From contig SAXG01000004.1 in NCBI GenBank assembly GCA_012932865.1, forward strand, positions 1,605,327-1,669,326: DNA of 64,000 nt, in the 5' to 3' direction. The DNA is from Amylostereum areolatum. Its lineage: Eukaryota > Basidiomycota > Agaricomycetes > Russulales > Stereaceae. The notes beneath the pieces are model-generated. The model had not been told where the DNA came from and made no database searches. It saw only the letters and a program-made list of their open reading frames with translations. Shown in pieces: positions 55,468 to 64,000 of this stretch (the first letter of the stretch is position 1; each line of letters starts with the position of its first letter). The translations under genes and the position numbers were made by a program.

Positions 55468-55632
55468 TAGATATTTATGGCGGGGAGTATTTGACCAAGC
55501 ATATCCGTGGGGCATCCCGACAAAAAAAACCACCGGATATCTGTTTACGCTGGAGACCCACATACGGTCGCCGATCACCACGTTATGACCCCCGGACGTC
55601 ATGAAATAGCTGCCGCAATGTTTACATATGGA

Positions 55633-58600
55633 CTACGCGTAGGGATCAAAGTGCTCGTCCGCTGAGTGGGGAGGAATCTCGATCCGAATTCCGCCAGGTC
55701 CCAGTATGCCGGGCGCCTCAAACGCCCGCTTGGCGCGCTCTGCCATCTCAAGCCACTCTGTCTCCTGCCGGAGAGCGTAGCAGATGTGACCGGAATACTT
55801 CTCCGTCGCTCCTTCCTCCTCCCCAAGCCGGCGTCGAAGCTTCCCCAGCTCCACCCACCGGGTGGCGTAGAAGAGAAATCCCCTCACGGTCGAGTGCATT
55901 TCCGACTCGAATATGACGAGATCTTCCCTGGCCCGTTCCCAAGTGGACCAAGGCTGTAAGCCACTGCACCCGGAAAACTGAACCCCCATCAATTAGCCCC
56001 TGATGTCAGTTGAGGCGCAAGGAGACGTACATTCTGCAAACCATTCACCCCTCTCCGCCTGCTTCTCCACGTCAATATCCCAGAACCATGCCAACTTCTC
56101 GTGCGCGCTAGATACGTTGTTCGCGTTGACCAATGTTGTCGAAGTCTTCAGATGCTCGGGCAAGAGAGGTCGATACCGATCTAATTTCCGATCCTTCTCG
56201 CGCTGCAGGGCTGACTCCACCTTGTCTTGATGGCCGTCGACCCCGGAAGGGTCTACCCCCGGAGCGGGGCGCAGAAGCTGAAACACCTGGAACCCAACAT
56301 TGTAGCGGTGCGCGTGCTCGCGCATTTCCCGATCGGCTGCGCTCAACCGCCTCCAAGCCTTGGTTTTCAATTGTTGCGAGTTTCCTGTCGTTCTGATTTG
56401 CTTTTCGAATCGGTAGGCTTTGTCGGCGAGGTCGATGCGGAGGTTTTTGAGGAGGTCGTCCATTTGTGCCACACGTAGATTCAGCTCAGTCTGTACGAGC
56501 ACTTTGTTCCGGGGGTCAAGGCACCAATCACGCCCAAAAGAGGAAGGAAGGACCGGACGATCATCCAGTTTCTCAGGGGAGACCGTTATCCTCTCCCAAG
56601 GCTGCAGGAACCCGTTGCCAAGAGTCGTCATCCTCCCCGAGGCGGGTTGGTGGTGCGTGCGGTCGTGCCTCGAGTGACCTGGGGCGAGCCACCATGAAAC
56701 TGCGCGGCCTTTGGCTGATACTCTTCAATATTGTAGGCAAGCTTTTGGCGCCTCCGTTTGGTCTTAATCCATTCCGTCGAGTCGTTGACAACCCGTCGCA
56801 AGAGAACCTGGATGGCTACTCTAATGACAGAGTCAGATAGTCAGTACTGCTCGACCAAATCCACTGGTGGGCGCACTGTTCCTCTTGCAATCGGATGCCT
56901 TTCGCGATTGTTTCCGCAAGTCCGCCGTTGTCCCTCCGGGAGGTCTCTTCGTCGATAAGTTCGCCTTCCACCTGTTGTCGGGACGGTGCTGACCCCCGGA
57001 CGTGAGCTAAGCATGCTTCTGAGAATTCGATCCAGTAGTTGACACACCTGTATGGGACCGGACCTCGAAGATCTTCATCTCATTAACATCCTCATTCCTG
57101 GCTGCCTGGGCTGCTCGGGCGTCGACCTCCCATCCATGGCGGGTCTCATCATCCAGCGACACCCGGAGACGGGTGCACTCTGCATCGCGAGTCTTGAACT
57201 CAACTTGGCCCTTCTTCCACTTTCTTACCAACGCCGCGGCTGCTCACACGATATGAGCACGAACCCATGGGACCTATGCGGAGGAGAGACTCACCCATGC
57301 CGATCATTTTCTTGTAGTTGTTGTCGTTCATATGAGCATCCATGAGTTCCGCGCGTGAAGGGAGGGTCATCTGGCGACCGCTACGGGCGATGAGATTCAA
57401 GAGGGACCATAAGGTCTCTACTATCTCGCCGTCAACGTTCCCAATTCCCCAGATGAACGATGGAGAGAACTTTGGAAGGCAGGTGTCGACGTGTCCTTGG
57501 ATGTGCCATTTCCCGACGCCTTTCAGGATCTCCTTGAACTTGGGAAGAGTGAGCTCGTCTGGGTTACGCATAAACCGTTCCATGAAGTATACGCCGTATT
57601 GACACATGATGTCGTACAGCATGAGAACGCGCTCTGTCTTGTCCATCTTGTAGGTCAGAGCCTGGTTCACGACATAGTCGACATTGATATGCCTGCCAAC
57701 TCATCCATGGTTAGAAAGCAGGGGCCCGGGGGTGCAGACACCCACATACCGTTCTCCTTTTTGGAGGTCTGCACAGGAATGCGGGTACCAACACCCTGTG
57801 GCGTGCGCAGCAGACAGAGACGATGCCCGTAACATCCAAGTTCGTCCGGTCAAGGTTTCGATTGCTCGCCGCATGGTGGGAGTGACATTTTGGGAGGTTT
57901 GCCTAGATTCAAGTTAGGCGTGCACACCCCTGGAATCGTTCAAGCTCACCTCTGGTTTGTCGTACGCACCAGCCCTCTTTAGATAGTCGTTGAAAGGGCC
58001 GGGGGTTACCATGAATCCTGATCCCGTGGATATGTGTTCGTCTTGCCCCAAAGTCGACGATGCAACATGTTGGGCATGGAAGTTGGCATCGATCCCGATG
58101 GTTCGGACATATTTCCACCTGAAGGAGACATCACCAAGGATCAATGTGTACTCGAGTCAAACATACGAATCCTCGTGGGTTTTCCAATCAGCAGGGATGT
58201 TGAAACCGTCTTGGGGGCAGGCAATGCAGAACCACGCCAATTCCCCTGGGCCCGGTGTCTTCAGAATTCCTGGGTGAGCATGGCCGAAGGTGATCAAGTT
58301 TTGCAAGAGACGCCACTGTCTGGTGACCCGAAGCAGTTCCTCGTAGCGCGACTGCATAGAAAAGACAGGTTAGTCCCACGACCTGAAGCGGGATCTACAA
58401 CATACTGCGACTGAATCTGGATCCCGGGGGTTTGTCAGCCGTTGAAGCTTGTGCATATAGGCATTGCCAACGGTCTTGCATTCCAGGTTTTCCAATATAG
58501 CGTCTTCCATCAAGTTGAACGTGAATGCGGTGCTTGGGATGTTCTGAGTCGCAGGGAAGAGATGGAGGTCCAGGAGTTGCAGGTCATGAGGTAGGGCCCC

Positions 58601-59810
58601 AGGGCAGTGGCAGAATTGCATCCCGACTTCGTGAATACGGTTGCGTTCAACAATGACATATATCTTGTTATTTTGCTCGTCCCGGGCGCCAGGGCGGTTG
58701 GGAGCTCCGTGGACGTACGTGTTCTCCGGCTCTTCCGTCATGTTCTCGCGATCTGCGGCCCGGTCCTCTTCCACCAGTGTAACATTGTCGCTGTCCCAGG
58801 ACGTCATGGACGTCGCCCGTGGGGCTCGGAAACTGCCCCTCCCTCCTTGGCCGGCCTGGAGAGGAGAAAGAGACGGAGATCGAGGTTGTGATGTGGATGC
58901 ATGTGGAGCAGGGGCACCGTTCGTGTAGTCGCTAGCGCCGTCCGAAAAGGAGGAGAGGTCGGGCTGGAAGTCGCCGGGACGTCCCATGCATCCAGAGGAA
59001 TGATATCGTCGTCGGAAGCAAAAGACGAACGGGATGAACCGCCGGAATGAGTCCTTGGAGTGGAGATGTTGCCCTAGACGATGGGTTGGAGGTTCCAAAC
59101 TGCATGGATCCTTTGCCTGTGCGACGGCCAGGAACTACTGGTGGAAGGGGCAGGAGTCGCCCCCATGGCCGAGCTTAACCACGAGCCCTGCATTCCGCAA
59201 CCAGGAAGGAGCGTAGAACCCTCGGGGAGACCACTGCTCTACACGATGGAAGGGGAGGTACTGGTGTGCAGCGCGGAAGCAGGGCTCGCACATGTCACGT
59301 CCGGATAGGCATTCCAGACACCGCCAGGTTGCTGGAGCCACCTTGCACCCTCGACATCGACGGCCGTTCTGAGGGCCGTGCGTTCCCAAAATCTGGTTGA
59401 GGTAGAGACCCTTCCGTGCAAATGAACTTGAACTCCCGCTACAGGTCTCAGAACGCTATAACCACAGTCGTCACAGGGTGGGGAGATGTCCGAGGAAGTG
59501 CAGGCGCACCCGTCCTCCAGGCCCTCTGCATGGGTCTTCACACCGCACATCGCGATGAAGATACCGGCACATATTCCCAGGTCCAGCCCACTCCAAAGGT
59601 CCGGCGGAGGAATAGCCCCCCCCTCGTCCTGGTGCGAAATCCACCACTTTGGTCGTCGTTTTTTGGGTTGTTGTGTTTGCATGAGAGATGTGGGCGCCCA
59701 CCCGCGGTGAAAAGCTTGTCCTTGGTCTTCGTGCGGAAGCGTCCGTCGTTCCACACAAACACGTTTGCTGCGGCGAAACTCTTCTTCTTGTTGACTGTCT
59801 TGGTACCCAT
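55633..59810 (-). mobile_element. KDZ (Kyakuja-Dileera-Zisupton) transposase gene with CxC2-like cysteine cluster
   Basis: Many short exons on the minus strand, N to C. MGTKTVNKKKSFAAANVFVW is a basic start. CRGCKVAPATWRCLECLSGR, MCEPCFRAAHQYLPFHRVEQ and LGHGGDSCPF form the CxC2-like cluster. IHEVGMQFCHCPGALPHDLQ, LFPATQNIPSTAFTFNLMED, TGCWYPHSCADLQKGER, KWHIQGHVDTC and a C-terminal coil region (ELNLRVAQMDDLLKNLRIDL...) are typical of KDZ proteins. RNase H-fold acidic residues are seen in RTIGIDANFH (Asp), LYDIMCQYG (Asp) and WGIGNVDGEIVETLW (Glu). It moves DNA by cut and paste. A frame change near 55.94 kb (VQWLTAL versus WSTWERAREDLVIFE) suggests late decay or a base error. I could not find the element's terminal inverted repeats. 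Confidence 0.85.
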
Positions 59811-61315
59811 GGGAATGGAGAACACGATGGTGAGGAACGGGCGGGTAGGCAGTAGACCTCTTCGTCCCTGTCGACTTGTGCAACTTAGCCGTTGAAGCGA
59901 GACGAGAGCAAGGTCAATAATAAAGAAAGAGAAATACATATTTGGCCAGGTTTACGACAGAAGTCCATGTCCGTGGTGCTGCAAAGGTCTGTCGGACACC
60001 ATTTTCCCTAAAGTCGCATTCTCCTTCTTACACTCCGCACCCGCTCTTTATTTCCATGGGCACTCTACTACCTCACTCGCCGGCCCTCGTCCCAAAAACG
60101 TCCTGCTGGCAGCCAAGCAGTCGTGCACATCCCCGGAGGAGGGGGATTCCCTCCTCTATCGAATCAATCATGGCAGTTCAGATGTGTGAGCATACCCGAT
60201 GGGTGTCCGTGTCGTGCGTACACGGTTTTTGTGGCTCCTTCTGAACTTATCCCCGGATAGAACTCCCATCAACGCACGGGGATAGTGCGAAACTGCATGG
60301 CAACATGTCACTCTGTCAGTATACCATCCCGCCGCCGCACGCCTGTACGCTTTTCAAGCCATCAACCTGTCGTTGTCATTCACTCCACAGGTCTGGAGAC
60401 GAACGGCAAATTTCTTGCGGCGACACTGGTCTCCCCCTCCCCATCATGCAGCCCATCTGACATCGTGTGTTTATAACCCCCAGTTCAGTTTTCATTTTCA
60501 CTGACAACTCCTGAACAGGGCTGCTGCTGGTGAAAGGGGAGGAGGGTACAGGGAACTAGGAAGGTGAATTAGCCTCGGATGTAACAACGTATGGGGTGTA
60601 GCAGTAATTGTATGGTAGCGGACGGGAGGAGGAGGGAGTAATGTGTTAACCAGCAATATACCTCGTCGTTACAGGAGAAAGGCCAATTAGACGTCTCGAG
60701 ACGAGGGTCCCGATGGTAACGTAAGAGGTTGGACGAGGATTTCCGAGGCGGTCAAAATCAATCGAGCTTCAATGTACCACCTGCGAGACAGTCCGATCAT
60801 TTCTCAGTGCGCGACACCTCACACCCCGTGGGCAACGACAAGCACGGAGAAGACGGACATCGAGCCGCGGATGTATTGACGACCTGTATCCGAACGTAGG
60901 TATTTCAGGACAGTCCGCGCATCCGCGCATTAAACGCAGCATGTCATACAAACAACGGTGCGAGCTAATGGGTGTCGCGATTGGATCGAGACTCCCGGTT
61001 CGGCAATGACGGAAACAATCGCATTTAAAAAACCCCATATGCTGGAGCGACTTGTCGAGTTCAGTCGGTCGTCACAACATTTCGATGAGAGCCTGGCGGC
61101 AAGGGCGCGCCATCTCCGTGGCACCATCGCCAAGATTGCAGCCTGGCGACGATCCTGCTCACGACATTTCCCTTACCCAAACCACAAGTGAGTGGTAGGA
61201 AATGTCTGCATCCGTTCTTTTCTTGACGGAACGGATGGCCCTTGTCCTGGTCCTGAAAGAGACATCGAACAATATCGCCGCATGTCAGCGACGGATCAAC
61301 CGTCGCTAATACTAG
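59811..61315. other. no supported gene
   Basis: Sequence upstream of the KDZ transposase. Short frames only; part of it may be the transposon's 5' non-coding end. No terminal repeat was found. Confidence 0.3.
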
Positions 61316-62281
61316 CTACGCACTTTCCAATGACGCGGTAGCCATCCATCCAGGGTCTGATTTCTTGCAATGCCTGGCCAATGCGAGGCAGTTCCTCTCC
61401 TCCCGAAAGAGATGGCGGCTTTGCCTCCACCGGGCGGGTGAAAGGATGATGTCGTGAGGCATGCCGTTGTCCATGGCGTCAAACTCATCCAGACGTGTCG
61501 GAGAAAGGGTCGCCACTGGTATCATAACGAATCGTGTTCTCACTGCGAAGAACAGCCAAGACCGCTACCTGTCGCGTTCGGAGGTCAGTATCCCGGGCAA
61601 GCACCATGCCACGATATTCCCTGCTGTCCGCATATAGAGATCTTGTCCGCTACCGCACTATCCATCTCCGGTGGTGGAAAAAGCGCTCGCAGGTCAGCTT
61701 CACACGCCATGGTTTGTCCCCACCCCGCTGGTTGAGCACACCGCGTCCGCATAATTCTGTACATGACCAGTTAAAAAAACACGACTTGAAGAACGTGAGA
61801 ATCGCTCAGGGACCGAAAGATCAACTCCCGAGGACGCACCTCGATTCTTCTCCTCCAATTCACTCGCCATTACGGCATCGCAGCCCAATGCTAGGTCCGC
61901 CCCTTTTTCACCACCGGGGACAGGTAGGGGAATAAATCCGTGGGCTCCGAACGCGACAATCCCCGCGTGTCTTTGGGACAAGCGCGCCCCAGAAGTAGAT
62001 GTCCATATGTCTGGTGGCATCGTCGAGGTCCCGAAGTGCCCAGTGCGGTTGCAGCATCGTCCCGGGGGAGAGTCCAGGACCACCATGGGGTGACCCATTT
62101 CGTGGAGAGACCCTCGGTGAGGCGTGGGATGAGAGCAAATGATGGTTGATGGTACAGGAGACTGATGGACTGACAACGACGGTGTTGTAAACGAAAGTGC
62201 TCCTCGAAATTGTTCACAGTGGCGATCAATTACTTCAACCTGGCATCCGTGCTTATCCGCAAGCCACGCCTTAGCATGCAC
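61316..62281 (-). other. coding-like region, exons unresolved
   Basis: Minus-strand blocks with protein-like composition: HAKAWLADKHGCQVEVIDRH (near 62.25 kb), SLHEMGHPMVVLDSPPG (near 62.1 kb), ALRDLDDATRHMDIYFWGAL (near 62.0 kb), FGAHGFIPLPVPGGEKGADL (near 61.93 kb) and TLSPTRLDEFDAMDNGMPHD (near 61.47 kb). They fall in more than one frame and I could not place consistent introns. It could be a decayed gene or part of a mobile element. Confidence 0.35.
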
Positions 62282-62549
62282 AAGGAATTACTTGGACGAT
62301 CACCACTATGATTGTTACGGTACGACCTTTTCCGACCATTTTTTATATTGTCGGTGTGGGTCATGGCCGACGTCCAGAATCACAACTCAAAGTCTAATTA
62401 GGAACTTGACGAAGCAGGCCTGCTTCGATCGTGCCGCCATAGATCTCAGCCTAGGGTCGTGGTCCGGTGGCCTCCCATCGGATCAACGGCCCAGTCTCCG
62501 GGTGCCACCGGCCAGAGGCTCCGTGGGGCGTTGGGCTAGTGGCAAGGTG

Positions 62550-63620
62550 TGGGGTGGATTGTGGTTGTAGCGTTTTCTAAGGTGGCACGGGCAGTCTTGC
62601 AGACGACTGGATGGCATCCCACTGGTGGTTTGTGTCTGGCTTCGTGACGCTGTGGGTTGTGTGGATTGGGGGTACTGGCGTGTGTTGGGTGCGTGATTGG
62701 GCCAGGCACGGTCGGTGTCTTGGTCTGTCTCTGTCCGTATGTTCTCTGTTTGGTTAAGGCTATGTCCGTATTCATGGTTGTTTTGGGGTTGGTGATGGGG
62801 TCGTGTGTTTGGCAATTATTGTGCGACACGGATGGGGGGTTCCATATGACAACTGTGCGTTGACCTTTGGGTTATGGGCCCCTTGTTCGGGGTTTGTTGT
62901 TCTTTCCCTCCGAGCCTCATCCGGGTGGGGCGCAGAATCTACCAAGCCATTGCAGGGGAGCCCGGGGATGGGGCCCCCGCAGGTGTTCGACATTTGGGAG
63001 TCCCAATCGAGTGTTGAGACGGCTTGCATGACTTGACTCCATTGCCATTCCACCGCCCAATCCCTCGTGCTGCTGTGTCAGGTGTGCTCACGTCCCTGTT
63101 CTCGGGTTCTCATACTCCGGTAGGGTGCGTGGGGGGGGTTTACGGGGGCTCGTGGGGGGTGGAGTGCGTGCGGGGTCTTGGGTGTGTTGTTTTTGTTTGT
63201 TTGGTTGTTGCTTGTTGTGTTCCCGGGGCTGCACTGTTTTTTGTGTTGTGAGGTTGGGTTGCGGCGCTTCCACTGTTGCGTCGGTTTGTTGTTGTGTTGG
63301 TGGACGACGCCGTTTTGTTTTGTGTTGGGGTGGTGTTTTTCCCTCTCTGCGCCGCGTTTCCCGGGTAACTGCTTCGGCACAATGTGCTGTTGCCCCTTGC
63401 GGTCCCCCCACGCCCCGTTTCCTCCACACCTCGGGGGCCCTTCCGTCCACCGGCGGTGGGGGAAGTCTCTGTTGTGGTTGGTTGTCGGGGTGCTCTAGTG
63501 TTTTTGTGTGGTGGTGAGGGGAACCGATACTCTTTGATTCAGTACTGTTTTGTGGGTGGGGGGGGTGGTGGGGGGGGTTCAGGGTGTTTGTCTGTAGGGG
63601 CCGTCCCACATGGTCAACGA
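62550..63620. repeat. G/T-rich low-complexity block
   Basis: The plus strand is strongly enriched for G and T (runs such as tgtgttgtttttgtttgttt and gtgggtggggggggtggtgg), with a matching C/A-rich minus strand. It gives long spurious frames rich in Cys/Gly/Val on plus and Pro/His/Thr on minus. No unit repeat is evident. Confidence 0.7.
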
Positions 63621-64000
63621 GGCGATGAGGCAATCTGGAAGCTGACCCACAAACCCGGAGTTGACGTTCAGTGGAGGACGTACCAACGAAGACCCCGACG
63701 ACCCCGGAGATCAACACAGGCGAAGAAGGTAAATGTGGACTCAATGTCTTACATACGCTCCACTCACAATGCTGACTGGGGACGCTTCTTCCCCCGTTAC
63801 CATCCATAGGCCGGCTCAGGACAGTGGTTTGCGACAAGGGGGGGCCGGAAGAATAGTGCTGGCGGGAAGGGGAGGCCGTGGGTCTTGCGGCTTGGACAGC
63901 AAGATCCGTATGGGCGGAGCTGTATCCGAGATCACCAACACCCCTCGTCCAGGGGTGTATCGACAACCCGAACCCGACCTCGACGGAGGGAGATGGCGTG
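63621..64000. other. window end, possible exon fragments
   Basis: A plus-strand stretch near 63.62-63.80 kb (HGQRGDEAIWKLTHKPGVDV...) is open and less biased than the G/T block. Not enough sequence remains to call a gene. Confidence 0.25.

Noticed and set aside
63088..63966. 292-residue minus-strand frame near the right edge
   Set aside because: Pro/Thr/His-rich translation of the C/A-rich strand of a low-complexity block, with no motif and no splice signals.

Overview
This 64 kb window is nuclear DNA of a filamentous fungus, most likely a basidiomycete of the Agaricomycetes. The reasons are GC-rich coding exons split by many short introns (about 50-65 nt, GTRNGT...YAG), expanded multigene families with many broken copies, a KDZ-type transposase, and TPR-CHAT and caspase-domain genes of the kind enlarged in mushroom genomes. 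No bacterial operon, CRISPR array or replication origin is visible.

Layout. 1-1.2 kb: 5' part of a TPR gene running off the left edge (minus). 1.6-7.6 kb: fragments of two unnamed dispersed gene families. 7.95-10.2 kb: an intact five-exon caspase-domain gene (plus). 11.7-13.2 kb: family fragment. 13.5-18.1 kb: large TPR-CHAT gene A (minus) with 17 repeats of 45 residues. 18.5-20.8 kb: family fragments. 21.4-22.3 kb: a dead, truncated second caspase gene (minus). 22.5-24.7 kb: family fragments. 25.6-35.6 kb: four MYND zinc-finger paralogs, only the one at 33.7-35.6 kb clean, with a poly(A) retroposon at 28.3-28.8 kb. 35.8-37.0 kb: a probable F-box-like gene. 37.6-39.2 kb: a complete chitin deacetylase. 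43.4-48.1 kb: an inverted copy of 13.5-20.3 kb, carrying TPR-CHAT copy B. 48.7-51 kb: a family gene split by a 1.5 kb hAT-type element with a perfect 8-bp target duplication and an internal tRNA-like sequence. 51.2-51.7 kb: a 55-bp minisatellite. 52.1-55.4 kb: three unrecognised genes. 55.6-59.8 kb: a KDZ transposase. 60-64 kb: poorly resolved sequence ending in a G/T-rich low-complexity block.

How it fits together. Two kinds of caspase-fold protease, a classical C14 caspase domain and CHAT on TPR arrays, occur side by side and more than once within 50 kb, with signs of duplication, gene conversion, repeat expansion and pseudogenisation. That is the birth-and-death pattern expected of a regulated-cell-death or self/non-self recognition island, but function is inference. 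The rest (chitin deacetylase, F-box-like gene) looks like ordinary cell-wall and regulatory biology. Several breaks are single-base changes in short homopolymers, so some pseudogene calls could be base-calling errors. Exon boundaries were placed by hand from GT/AG signals and paralog comparison.
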